From assembly GCA_023213395.1 (NCBI GenBank), contig CM041465.1:247387741-247451740 (forward strand): DNA of 64,000 nt, in the 5' to 3' direction. A model generated the notes under the pieces. The model worked only from the letters and a program-made list of their open reading frames with translations, had not been told where the DNA came from and did not search any database. The first letter of the stretch is position 1, and every line of letters begins with the position of its first letter. Below, one piece after another: positions 1 through 11,414 of the stretch. The position numbers were made by a program, and so were the translations under genes. Source of the DNA: Cycas panzhihuaensis. Taxonomy: Eukaryota; Cycadophyta.

Positions 1-1193
1 AGTTGCAAATGGGTCTACAAGACCAAATTCCATTCTGATGGTTCACTTAAAAGGCAAAAGGCCTGCCTTGTGGCCAAAGGATTTAAACAAAAAGAAGGCA
101 TAGGCTATGAGGAAACTTTTGCACCAGTGGCGAACATGAATACCATCAGACTCATCTTGGCCTTAGCTGCTCAATGCAAATGTCTTGTTTATCAGATGGA
201 CGTAAAGAGCGCCTTTCTTAATGGCGATCTTCGGGAGGAGGTATATTTGGAGCAACCTTCCGGATACAAAGTACAAGGCAAGGAGCATTTTGTATATCGC
301 TTAAAAAAGGCGTTATATGGCTTGAAGCAAGCTCCAAGGGCATGGTACTCAAAGATCGATGATTACTTCTTGAGACATGGGTTTCATTGATCTACTTCAG
401 ATCCTAATCTGTATATAAAACATGAAAGGAACCATGTAATTTTTGTTGCCTTGTATGTAGATGATTTAGTGATCACTGGTAGTGGCACTAAGATGATTCA
501 CATTCTCCAAGATGACTTGAAGAGAAGTTTTGAGATGACAGATCTTGGACTTCTCCATTACTTTTTAGGCTTTGAGATATGGCAACCGCCAGGCTATATC
601 TTCATTTCCCAAGCGAAATATTCTTGGGACATTTTGCAACGGTTCAGGGTGTACGACTGCAAAATAGCGCCTACACCTATGGAGAATGGATCTAAGCTTA
701 CTCTCTATGAGGAAGCTGCACCAGCAGATCCCACACTTTACCGGCAGTTTATTGGGAGTCTCATTTATCTCACCAACACTCGACTGGATATTTCATTTGC
801 TTTTGGGATTTGCTCACGTTACATGTCTCAACCCAATCAGATACACTGGAATGCAGCCAAACGCATACTTAAGTACATCAAAGGCACATTACAGCATGGC
901 CTTGAGTATGCACATAATGAGAACTTCACTCTGGAAGGGTTCTCAAATTCTGATTGGGCAAGTTGCCAAGATAGCAGGAGATCAACCTCGGGATAACAAA
1001 GTGTACTCAAGTTAGCTAAGAATCCAGTCTTTCATGCGCGGACAAAACACATCGAGGTTCACCATCACTTCATCAGAGAGCATGTTCAGAATGGTGAGAT
1101 CAACCTCCAAAGATGCACTCACAGAGGAGTAGATGAGACATCTTTACCAAGCCTCTTGGTAGAGAAAAGTTTGTAAAATTCAGAAATGGTCTT
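1..1193 (+). pseudogene. copia pol remnant: reverse transcriptase and RNase H (E1)
   Basis: The reading runs from the N-terminal part of the RT domain (VYKTKF, then DVKSAFLNG and [11 protein letters not shown]) through the catalytic YVDD at 454-465 to RNase H and the terminal HARTKHIEVHHHFIREHV motif. It is broken in three ways. A TGA at 388-390 stands where sister copy E5 has CGA. About 200 bp of RNase H are deleted near 993-996, between the STSG motif and the conserved NQSVLKLAKNP stretch, removing the middle of the domain. Frame disturbance follows near 1110, and the normal terminal stop is changed. In life this domain pair would copy element RNA into DNA inside virus-like particles. It cannot be functional now. 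Confidence 0.9.
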
Positions 1194-1228
1194 AGTGTCC
1201 GACTTAACATTGTAAATGTAATGAGGGG

Positions 1229-1781
1229 TGTTAAACCTTATGTTTACATGTTAAGATAATGTACTTTAATTTTCATGTAATATGTGTACTTTTTACTTTA
1301 GGGGTGACTTATCACTTAAGTGATAAAGTGCACACTCACATTCTTTCTAGTGACACAATGTTGTCACTAAAGGGTCAAATGGACCCTCATGCATTTTTGC
1401 TCACATGAGAGCCCAATAGGACACATGTCCAACATGCAAGGCATGTATCTTGGATGTTTGACACTTGTCAAACATCCAAGGCCTTAGGTCTCTCATCTCA
1501 CTCTATATAATGAGACCTCTTCTCATTGTCTCATAAGAGAGTTGGAGCTGTATTGTTATGCTGTCAGTTTGGTAATCAAATTGTTCATTCTTTGGAGGTT
1601 GTACCAATTCCAACTCCACATATTGGGTATCATTTTCTCTTGCTCCTTCATTTGTGCTTTGTCTCTTTGCTCTCTATTTTCCTTGAGATTATTATACTTG
1701 TTTGTATTTGTGCAACTAGAACTAGAGTGATCCTAGTTTCTAGATCTTGGGACTGTTGAGGCCATCTAGCCTCTTTTCACA
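1229..1781 (+). repeat. 3' LTR of E1 (family I, 553 bp)
   Basis: Begins TGTTAAACC and ends TTTTCACA. Three further copies in reverse orientation occur in E5 (11772-12326, 18522-18925 truncated, 20403-20957). It is preceded by a purine-rich tract (GAGGGG at 1224-1228 and upstream). A TATATAA at 1504-1510 is a likely promoter TATA box. Short open frames inside it have no family support. Confidence 0.92.
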
Positions 1782-2261
1782 TCCAGCCAGTATCAGATCA
1801 TCCACATATAATATCAGAATAGTGATCTGGATATTGTTGTCAACATGAATATAAAGTCCAGAATCTGCATTTGATTGTTTCATTCCAATACCTCGTAGGT
1901 GGGAGTCAATCTTAGCATACCAAGACTTGGGGACTTGTTTTAGCCTATAAAGAGCTTTATTAAGTTTGCAGATAAGATGTTCCTTTCCCTTGGATATATA
2001 TCCAGGAGGTTGCTCCATGTATACTTCCTCTTGAAGAACCCCATTGAGGAAGGCTCCTTTGACATCTGTCTGATATATAGGCCAGTTATTTTGTGCAACT
2101 AATGCAATCAATGTTCTGATTGTTGTTATTTTACTCATAGGAGCAAAGGTTTCTTCATAGTCTATTCCTTGAGTTTAGGAGTGTCCCTTCGCCATAAAGT
2201 GGGCCTTATATTTCTCAGTTGACCCATCTGCCCTTTCCTTAATCTTGTACAACCATTGACA
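1782..2261 (-). pseudogene. copia reverse transcriptase fragment (E2, distal piece)
   Basis: Read on the minus strand this is the middle of a copia RT: QWLYKIKERADG at the high-coordinate end, then TFAPMSKITTIRTL, DVKGAFLNG, GYISKGKEHL and the catalytic YVDD near 1800-1815. A stop interrupts it around 2180. It joins the E2 piece at 7379 across inserted element E3; about 12 codons between the TWD and CQW motifs are missing at that junction. The rest of RT, RNase H and the 3' LTR of E2 are expected left of the window, beyond E1. Confidence 0.87.
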
Positions 2262-2447
2262 TGTTAGAATATAATGTTTTATCCTAGGTTATAAGTTAAT
2301 ATGTCTTATGTACACTTAAGTGACCGTTAATACACATCGGTTACATGTTGGTTCTAGGGTGGTTACAAACCCTAAATGTATATATGTACTTGCATCAGGA
2401 ATAATGAATCAATTGATTCCCTCTTCTATTGTTGAATTTGTCGAACA
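2262..2447 (+). repeat. 5' LTR of E3 (186 bp)
   Basis: Begins TGTTAGAATATAATG and ends TCGAACA. It is followed without a gap by the primer-binding site. Its first ~113 bp recur at 7266-7378. Confidence 0.93.
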
Positions 2448-2459
2448 TGGTATCAGAGC
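2448..2459 (+). other. primer-binding site, initiator tRNA-Met type (E3)
   Basis: TGGTATCAGAGC abuts the LTR end. This is the usual plant copia site complementary to the 3' end of initiator tRNA-Met. The leader that follows (2460-3170) has only short frames and I see no gene in it. Confidence 0.92.
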
Positions 2460-3170
2460 AAGATACCTTGACCTATTGAAGAAGAAGGTTGTCCTGAAGC
2501 CAATCCAGACCGAGAAGTCAAAGGATCTGGAAGAAGAAGAAGGCCAAAAACCAGAAGATCTGAAAGGAAAGAAGAAGGTTGAAGGAGGAGACTACCAAGT
2601 CACTCATAAGCCTGAAAGGAGACCAGTCTGTGTTCGTACAGAGTCAGAGTACGGATTCGTACAATCATACGGTTATATTTTTTAGGTTCTCAGATTGAGA
2701 TGAATTTGGCCAGAATATAGATTGGGCCATTCCAAGCAAGTTTCTCTTTTGTGTCGAGTGCATCTGAAGTTGTCTTCACTGGGTTTTCAGCCAAAAACAG
2801 GTTTGTGTGGTAGAACAGTAATACATTGAAAAATCTCTGATTTTTTCCAAATTTCTCATTGAAGATTGGGTGCAAAAGTTCTGTGTTAACATTTCAATCA
2901 TCTTTAAAGCAATTTTTGTCCTTTTTTGTGGCTATTTTTATCAATTTAAGCATTTTTCCTCTGAAACCCTAATCGCAAATCGTGATTTTCGGGGTTGTTT
3001 TCTCTCTGGCCTGAAGTCGGATCTCAGATTTGAGCATACATCCTAGTTCGCCTCTGTATAAGCTTTCATTTGAGGTACACTTTGCATTTGTTCGTACAAC
3101 TTTTGTACCGAATGGAAATTCATACAATTGTACAACCTAGGGCATCAAAAATCATATTTTCTGTTTAAGA

Positions 3171-6100
3171 ATGGCCTCTTCCATCTTAACCCTATTTGAA
3201 AATGACAAACTCACTGATAATAGTTATCACATATGGAAGATTAAGGTAGAAACCCTACTTAGGGCAAAAAATGTTTGGCAAATTACTATTGGAAATGAAG
3301 TTAAGCCTAAAGATGCAGGTGATGCCCAAACCAATTGGGAAGAAAGGGATAACACTGGAGTCATCATATTAAAACTATCAATATCCGATCCTTTTGTTAT
3401 TTATGTTGAGAATCTTTATTCTACCACAAGTATTTGGAAGTACCTGAAGAATTTATATGGGCAAAGAAATAGGGCCAAGATAATAGCTCTTAAAGAAGAA
3501 CCGTTCAAACTCCACATGAAGGAGTTAGAAATAATCACAGAATTTTTACATAAGGTGATTTCACTAAAAAATGATCTTGCTAGTGCAGGTGATCTAATTT
3601 CAGATCATGCATTAGTGGAACTGCTGGTTAGCAAATTGCCCAAGTTCTTTGATGTTACAATAAACACCATTACTAATGCAAATCAAATAGCAACTATGAC
3701 AATGGACACATTGTCAAGGCTACTACTACAATAGGAGCAAAGAAACAGGCGATATGAAGATGCAGGAGATCTTGAAGATGCATTCGCATCCAAATTGAAC
3801 CTAGGATTTAGAGGGCGAAGTAGAGGAAGAGGAAAAGCTCGTGAAAGTCGCACTCCATCATGAGGACGTTGACAAGACTCAAGAGGATGAGGCCACAACG
3901 CATCCTCAAGGATTTGTTACTCCTGTGGTAAGATTGGTCATTTTGCTAGTTCCTACAAAACCTTTGACATATGTTATCATTGTGGAAAATCAGGACATTA
4001 TCCATACCAGTGCAAGAAAGTAGACATCCAGAGAGGGAAGAGACCTATGGGGAACTATAGCAAAGAACAAGAAGGTGATGATGATCATGATGAAGAGGAA
4101 GAAACGATGTTCGTTGTTGCACTAGCAGCAAGCCTCTAGGACAAGGACATATGGTACATAGACTTCGGAGTGTCACGTCACATGACAAGTCGAGAAGAAT
4201 AGTTCAAGACTTTGCAGCCATACATTACTAGCAAATTTGTAGAACTAGGAGACAAATACTCCCTTGAAATTAAAGGAGTTGGAACCATTGCAGTCAAGAT
4301 AAAAGACAAAATTGAGAAAATTGGGAATGTACTTCTGGTGCCAGGTCTAAAAATGAATCTTTTATCTGTCTCTCAACTTAAAAGGAAGGGTTTGAGCACT
4401 ATATTTGATGAAAAAGGCTTTTGTTACATTCTTGATATGAAAAACAATGGAAATGTAATTACAAAAGGGGTTGAAAGCAATGACCTATATAGGCTGCTAT
4501 GACACCCTATTTTGCTTGATGTAAAAGCCTGTACTACTATAAGCCTTAATGAGAAAATGTGGCATTTGAAGTATGGTCATCTTTCCATAGAAAAATTAAA
4601 AAATATGGAGAAGAAAAGTTTAGTGACTGGTTTACCTCATATCACATCAAGTAATTTTATTTGTAAAGGTTGTCAATTTGGTAAACAGCATAGACTGCCA
4701 TTTCAAGAAAGCAAATGGCAAGCCCGAGAAAAAATAGAATTGGTACATATAGACCTGTGTGGTCCTTTCACTCCACACTCCATCAATGGAAGTAGATACT
4801 TTCTCACTTTCATGGATGATTTGACTAGGAAAACCTGGGTTTATTTTTTGTGTACTAAATCAGAAGTTTTTGATGTATTCAAATAATTTAAGGCTGAAAC
4901 CGAATTAGAAACTAATACCAAAATCAAATGCATAAGCTCCAACGATGAAGGAGAATATATCTCCAAAGAAGTTTTGGAGTACTGCAAAGCCAGAGGAATA
5001 CGGAGACAATTTTCAACTCCCTATACGCCCCAATCTAATGGGGTTGTAGAAAGAAAAAATAGGGTAATCATGGAAATGGCAAGGAGCATGATGCATGGGA
5101 AAAACATTTCAAGGCCATATTGGGCCAAAGCGGTTAGCACAACCTGTTACTTACTAAATAGAAGTTCAACAAAGGCAATAGAACATCATACTCCAAAAGA
5201 AGCATGGTCAAGAAGGAAGCCTGACATAAGTCATCTGAAAGTGTTTGGCAGCCAAGCCTTTGTTCACATCCCAGATAAGAGAAGAACTAAGCTAGATTCA
5301 AAAACCCTAGAATGCATTATGATTGGATATAGCAAAAACTCGAGGGAATACAAGTGTATAGATCCCAAAACCAACAAAGTATACATAAGTCAAGACGCTG
5401 TCTTCAATGAGGAAGACAAAGAAGAAAGTACGAGTAAAATTTAGGTGATAGAGAGGACACCTCAAATAGCTCCACTGAGCAATTTTGTGGAAGAAGAGTC
5501 CAATATAACCTCAGAAGAAATCTCAAAAGGGTTTGCTTCACCTCAAGAATCGTACTCAGATTCCACTCTAGAAAGTGAGGAAGGTTCCTCCGAAAAATCA
5601 AATGCTAAAGAAGGAAAATAGAAAAAGGTTCCCAGATGGTATCTCAAAACTATAGATGAAAGTAAAGGTGAAATACTCCCTCATAGAAAAAGAAGCCAAA
5701 AGGCAAGAGCTTTGTTTAGCAATGTAGAGCCTTAATCCTTTACTAAAGCCAAAGACTACATAGAGTGGAAGGCGGCCATGGATGCTGAGATGGATTCAAT
5801 AAACAAAAATCAAACTTGGGAACTAGTAGATCTGCCATCAAATAAATTAGTTGTAAACTGTAAATGGGTTTATAAAATCAGAAAGGGACCTGATGGAAAG
5901 ATTGAAAAATATAAGGCTAGACTAGTTGCAAAGGGATATACACAAATTGCAGTTATAGATTATGAAGAAACCTTTTCTCCGGTGGCTAAATTAAACATAG
6001 TAAGAACGGTCATAGCCCTAGAAGCACAAAAAAATTGGAAAATATATCAGTTGGATGTGAAAAGTGCTTTTCTGAATGGGGAAATTGAAGAAGAGGTGCA

Positions 6101-7217
6101 CATATCCCAACCAGAGGGCTACATCAGAGAAGGACAAGAGCATTTAGTATGCAAGCTAAAAAAGGCTCTATATGGATTGAAACAGGCTCCCTGTGCATGG
6201 TATGCTAAATTAGATAGTCATCTTTGCAAAAATGGGTTCCAAAGAAGCAACTCAGACTCAAGGTTATATATAAAAAACAGAAATGGAGCAATAACTATAA
6301 TAGCAGTTTATGTAGATGACATGATCCTCATAGGTGATGATGACAAATCATTATCTGATATAAAGAAGCAATTGGAAAACAAATTTGAAATGATTGACTT
6401 AGGACTCCTCAATTATTGCTTGGGGATACAAATTGAGCAGCAGGCTGATTTAGTTAGCTTGTGTCAAAGCAAATACATCAAAGATTTGTTGACAAAGTTT
6501 AGAATGGAAGAGTGTAATCCTGGCTCCACTCCCATGGAAGTAAACTGCAATCCGGTTCCAGACAAAGGAGAATCCTGCATTAATGCTACTCTGTACAGAC
6601 AACTCGTTGGAAGTCTCATCTACCTCACCGCAACCAAACCTGACATCTCGTATGTCGTGAGTCTAATATCCAGATATATGCATGAGTCGAGAACAAGACA
6701 TTGGAATGCTGGGAAAAGAATCTTGAGATATCTTAAAGGAACAACTGAATTGAAGCTAATGTTTCCAAAGGAAACATCGTATCAACTAATAGGATTCTGT
6801 GACTCAAATTGGGCAGGTGATAAAGAACAAAGAAAATCAACCAACGGGTATTGCTTCTTTCTAGGATCATCACCAATCTCGTGGAGTACTAAAAAACAAG
6901 CGATTGTAGCACTGTCGTCAACAGAAATAGAGTACAAATTAGCCATCAGCGCAGCAACGGAAGTAGTTTGGCTCAAACAACTAATGAAAGATCTGAAAAC
7001 TCCTCAAAGATCAGTAACAACACTTTATTGCAACAATCGAAGTATAATTAAGCTCACCAAAAATCTAGTGTTCCATGCCAGAACTAAACACATTGAAGTT
7101 CAACACCACTTTATTAGGGAAAAGGTTCAAAATAGAGAAATAGATCTTGTCTATTATCCCACAAATGAACAAGTGGCTGATATATTGACCAAACCACTAG
7201 GAAAAGATAAATTTTAA
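3171..7217 (+). pseudogene. copia gag-pol polyprotein pseudogene (E3)
   Basis: A single reading frame of 1349 codons with no net frameshift, broken only by about eleven nonsense codons (for example 3732, near 3853, 3862, 4137, 4501, 4884, 5442). Order: Gag with the N-terminal YHIWKIKVETLLRAKNVW region, UBN2-type capsid and two CCHC knuckles around 3920-4017 (the first has lost its last Cys); protease; GAG-pre-integrase; integrase with YTPQSNGVVERKNR near 5020; RT with YVDD near 6311; RNase H; terminal ADILTKPLGKDKF. Several active-site residues have changed: the protease DSGAS is DFGVS (~4160), the integrase DNGGEY block is NDEGEY (~4940), and RNase H YCDN is YCNN (~7030). It is therefore dead at multiple steps despite the preserved frame. 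Confidence 0.93.
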
Positions 7218-7265
7218 ATTCTTAGAGACAAAATAGGATTAGTTGGATAAAACATTAAGAAAGGG

Positions 7266-7378
7266 TGTTAGAATATAATGTTTTATCCTAGGTTATAAGT
7301 TAATATGTCTTATGTACACTTAAGTGACCGTTAACACACATCGGTTACATGTTGGTTCCAGGGTGGTTACAAACCCTA
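7266..7378 (+). repeat. 3' LTR of E3, truncated (about 113 of 186 bp)
   Basis: Matches the start of the 5' LTR through AAACCCT, then switches to minus-strand E2 pol sequence. The TCGAACA terminus is absent. Confidence 0.88.
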
Positions 7379-9190
7379 TCCCAAGTTTTATTACTTAAGA
7401 TTGACCCCATTTCTTCATCCATTGCTTTTCTCTAGTGAGGATCTTCTTGAGTTTGTTGAAATGGGATTTCATGATGAGCAGTAAGACCGTGATGTGTTTG
7501 ACTTCTGGTTCTTCTGCCTTTTTGCATAAGATTTGGATTTACTCGTGATTCCTCTATTGTTTTTAGATACCATTTTGGTACTTTCCTTTGAGGTGGTGTG
7601 GATGATTGATCTGGATTGTTGGTGATGTTGTTCTGCCTGGATGAATTGGGTTCCTGGTCTGGAGTTTCACCAGAGGTACTTGGCATGACATCCTATGGAG
7701 TTGCATTCACAATTACCTGGTGTTCAGCTTGTGATATCTTTGAGTGAGGTTGGGTACAACTTGGGATAACAATATTGTCCAGTTGAACAGAAGGAGGATT
7801 CATATTATCCTTAGTTGCTTCAGATGTTTCATCGAAGTATACATCTCTACTAGAATAGACCTTGTTGGTTAGTGGATCTAGGCACTCATATGCCTTGGAG
7901 ACTTCATTGTATCTTACCAGAATACACTTTCTACTTTTGTCATCTAAGTTCTTTCATTTCTCAATTGGAATATACATAGAGACTGTGGACCCAAATATTC
8001 AGAGATGGGAGACATCAGGTTTTTGGCCTGACCAAGCTTCTTTAGGAGTCATGTTTTTTAGGGCTTTGGTTGGGCTTCTGTTGAGAAGGTAAATAATAGT
8101 GTTAGTTGCGTTAGCCTAGTACTTGTTGATTACTCCTTTTTGTTTTAGAAGGGACTGAGTCATTTCTGTTATGGTCATATTCTTTCTCTCATCCACTCCA
8201 TTGGATTGAGGAGTGTAGGGTGTTGTGAACTGTCTTTGTATACCATTTTTCCTGCAATAATGCAGGAATTCATTGGAGGTGAATTCTCCACCATTGTCGG
8301 TCTTCAAACATTAGATGTAGCATTTACTTTCCTTTTTGACTTTGGCTTTGAAGTTGAGGAAGGTATCAAACACATCTAATTTTAATTTAGGAAAGTAAAT
8401 CCAGATCTTTCTGGTACAATCATCCATGAAGGTCAAGTAGCAACGAGCACCTTGTACAGAGGGCAGTGTGAATGAACCACATATATCACTATGAATTAGT
8501 TGAAGTTTGTTTACATCGCTTGTAGTACTAGGAGAAAATTGTAATCTATGTTGCTTACTCATCATGCATGCATCACAAATTGAGTTAGATTTCTTTATCT
8601 AGGGCAGTCCATGCACTATATCATGTTTGCTTAACAAAGACAAAGCATCATAAGACAGATGACCATAGCGCAAATGCTAGAGCTTATCATTATCAACATT
8701 ATCTATTACATGAAGGGCAGAGTGAATTGGTGTGGCAAGAAATTTATACAACCCATTAGTTTTAATGCCTTCGCCAATTACTTTGTTCCCTTTATATTTG
8801 TCAAAGATAACACATCCATCACCATCAAACAAGACTTGAAGCATGTTGTTGGTCAATTATGAGACAGATAGCAGGTTTTTGGTTATTCCTGGTACATAAA
8901 GCACATGCCCAACTTTTTCAATATTTTCGTCTGGCATGGCAACAAGTATGGTTCTGTGTCCTTGTGTTGGATGAGTGGTGGCATCGTTGAGCTCAATTGA
9001 TCCAAAATTCATAGAGGGAGTTATGTTGCTAAACCAAGTTCATCTGTGGATCATGTGTTTGGTGCTCCCAAGTCTATAAACCAATCATCTTGATTCTTGT
9101 TGCATAAATTCGAGGAGAGAGTAGTCACAAATGTGGTTTCTTCTTCTTCTGTGTTAGCTGGCTCATTCTTCTTGGACTACCCTGAGTAGC
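7379..9190 (-). pseudogene. copia pol remnant: protease, integrase and start of RT (E2)
   Basis: On the minus strand the order is a protease relic with DLGAP in place of DSGAS (~9090), a decayed pre-integrase segment, an integrase with HSDICGSF (~8490), FMDDCTRK (~8420), KTDNGGEF (~8300) and YTPQSNGVDERKN (~8200), the C-terminal part with KAYECLDP (~7880), a Ser/Asn/Gln-rich linker (7432-7686), the KVPKWYLKTIEESR signature, then the RT start MDEEMG / NKTWD at 7379-7430, where E3 interrupts it. Integrase would insert element cDNA into chromosomes. Many stops, and a damaged protease, make it a pseudogene. Any plus-strand frames here are shadows. Confidence 0.85.
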
Positions 9191-10040
9191 TCCCTGAAGC
9201 TATAACACCCCTCTCTAAATCAGCTTTACGATGTCGACAGTCAATGGTGTAATGACCTGTTTTGCCACAATAGAAGTAGATGATTTGGTGACTAAACCAT
9301 CATCGAGAGTATTGTTGAGTAGCAGGATGAGGAAAGGATCATCCTCTTCCAACATTGTAGGTGGTAGGTCGTCTTCTTCCTTGATCGGTCCCATGGAAGT
9401 TTCCTCTAGTGGTGGTGCCCCTGCCCTAAATATTGACTCTGGATGAAAAGGCACTCTCTAGCATATTATCTAGGTTTGCTTCTATTTGTTCGTGATGCAG
9501 GAGTTGTCCACAAATGGTGGTGAAGGAGGGCTAGGCAATTTCGACTTTCATTTTGTAAGAGGTGACGAAGTTTCTAAATCTAGCAAGTAGCTTGTGTATT
9601 ATAAGGTCAAATGAGATCCCTGTCAGAATAGTGCACTCCAATAGATGCTAGGTTCTCATGTAGCAGCTTGAAGCGACCAAGGAAGGTGGTGAAGTCTTCT
9701 GGGTCTGACATCTTCAGGATGGCCATTTGGTTCTTTAGAGCCATGATGTCAGCAATGTTCTTTTGAGCATACAGTGCCCTTAAGGTAGTCCAGGCCTCAT
9801 GGTGGGTGGTAGCACCAACTATATGAGGCAAGATGGTGTTTGCAACAGACAGGGTGATGGAGGCAAGTGCAAGCCCTTTTTGCTCCAGTTATATCTTCTT
9901 CTCAGCAACATCCACAGGTTCAAGTTTGATGTTTTTTGTTTGGTCTCATGCACCTTGAGCCATAAGAATAGATCGCATCTTGACCTTCCAGGACTCATAG
10001 CTGTTGCCGGTAAGTTTCTGAGACTCTGAAATTCAAAGAG
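9191..10040 (-). pseudogene. copia gag remnant (E2)
   Basis: The minus-strand reading begins with a LTGNSYESWKVKMRS-like capsid start near 10030 and continues with HEAWTTLRALYAQKN (~9790) and LKMSDPEDFTTFLGRF (~9700), the UBN2-type Gag core. It ends with a CCHC-like knuckle around 9240-9285 (FYCGKTGHYTIDC, first Cys replaced). Several frame changes and stops occur. Gag would package element RNA into particles. No intact start codon could be assigned. Confidence 0.75.
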
Positions 10041-11174
10041 AGGAGGCCGCGGTGAGGTAAATAAATTCTATCAAATCTAGACATGAGATTACCTAGACTC
10101 GTAGGCCTGTCGATAAACCTCCAAAAGAGATTTGAGACAAGCAGCTTCATGGCGCTAACCGCTAACTGCTAACCATTGCAGTACGAGGCTTCGACGGTTG
10201 GTCGGGCTCCATAATTTGTGCTCAAGGTCCTATAGGATCCTCCTATATACCTAAAGTTACGTGGTGGCTCAATTCTGTAGCCGAGTTCTGTCTAAGGCTT
10301 GGTTCAAGAGTGTGATCTCTAGTCCTTCACGCAAGGGACGGAAAAATCACAATGTGCTTTTCCCAAAATGACAGATCCTCATGATATTTATAGATCCCTG
10401 TAACAGGGTCTCTAAGGCTGGGAATGGGTAGTTGCCAAGAAGAGTTATCTACCCGTGGAAAAATAACAGCAAATGGTGAAGATGAAGATATGAAAGTGAG
10501 TACAACAAGATGAGAACAAATCACTTCTTTCCTCTTCCTTTTGTTTTTTCTTTTCCAATGAAAATATTCAAATAAGAAGTGAGAGATATAGCTGAAAGAA
10601 AATTTCAGAGTACTTTCCTGAAAGTAGAAATTTTATTGCAGAAGGCTGTACGAGCAATAAATGAGCCCAAAAATTGACCTTCTCGAAATTGACTAAAATC
10701 TGTCTTGAATGAAGGGTCTCTGCGAGTAGATTTAAGATCTATAACTAGATTTTTGATCAGACTTTTTTGTAAGTGGAAAATGCAGGTTGAAACCTTGAGT
10801 GGTGGCTAAGGTTTTTCCAAATTTTTGTTGATATTTTTTGAATCTAGAAAAAAAAAACCCGAATCATATATCCACAGAAGGCTTATGATGAGAGCTTTCT
10901 ATTGATACTAGATTTGTCTAGTTTTACGGTCCATACAGAGAGAAATATGTAGAAGAAGATAGTGGCGGCCATACGACTTCCGGGCTGGTTTTGAGCATGA
11001 AAATGGCAGATTTTGCGATTGTGCCAAAAGAGAAAGGCAATGAGGGGATTGAGGCGTACCTACTTGTCAGATTTCACTAAAATTTGAGGTAATTTTTTTT
11101 GGGTCACATGGTTGCACGGACTTGATCGTACAGTCATACAGAAACCCTATAAGAGCATGTTGATCACTTGCCTG
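10041..11174 (-). other. untranslated leader of E2, no gene seen
   Basis: About 1.1 kb between the 5' LTR/primer site of E2 and its gag. Only short unconvincing frames occur, in both directions. Confidence 0.6.
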
Positions 11175-11186
11175 GCTCTGATACCA
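11175..11186 (-). other. primer-binding site of E2
   Basis: The plus-strand text GCTCTGATACCA is the reverse complement of the initiator-Met site TGGTATCAGAGC and abuts the LTR. It fixes E2 as a minus-strand element with its 5' LTR at 11187-11414. Confidence 0.92.
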
Positions 11187-11414
11187 TGTTAGATCAGAGG
11201 AGCCAAGAGAAAACAATCACTTGACGAAGAAGAAAATGAACTCTCATGTGTATTGTGATAGACCGAGTACATATTTATACATGAAGCCTTTAATAACCCA
11301 TTAGGGTTAGAGACGAGTAACATAATATATTACATGACTTCACATTAAATGTTACAGTTAAGTTACTAGATATAATACATTAATATACAAAGGATAAGAC
11401 ATTATATTCTAACA
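11187..11414 (-). repeat. 5' LTR of E2 (228 bp)
   Basis: In element orientation it begins TGTTAGAATATAATG at 11414 and ends GATCTAACA at 11187. To its right a plus-strand copia RNase H reading (E4) starts in mid-domain, so E2 is inserted in E4. Confidence 0.88.

Larger units (their letters stand above)
1..1781 (+). mobile_element. E1: 3' part of a Ty1/copia element (family I)
   Basis: This is the distal pol region plus the 3' LTR of a copia element whose 5' half lies left of the window. The LTR and pol closely match the minus-strand element E5, so both belong to one family. Immediately right of the LTR a minus-strand copia reverse-transcriptase reading (E2) starts in mid-domain. E1 is therefore best read as inserted into E2. 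The expected right-hand copy of the target duplication would be TCCAG at 1782-1786, but the left copy is outside the window and cannot be checked. Confidence 0.9.
2262..7378 (+). mobile_element. E3: near-complete Ty1/copia element (family II) inserted in E2
   Basis: It has a 5' LTR (2262-2447), an initiator-Met primer site directly after it (2448-2459), a leader, one gag-pol frame (3171-7217), a polypurine tract (AGAAAGGG, 7258-7265) and a 3' LTR cut short at about 7378. The 3' LTR lacks roughly 73 bp at its end and the flanking E2 reading lacks about 36 bp, so a deletion removed this junction along with any target duplication. The first 26 bp of the LTR and the whole pol match E9, making these two sister families. 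Confidence 0.93.
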
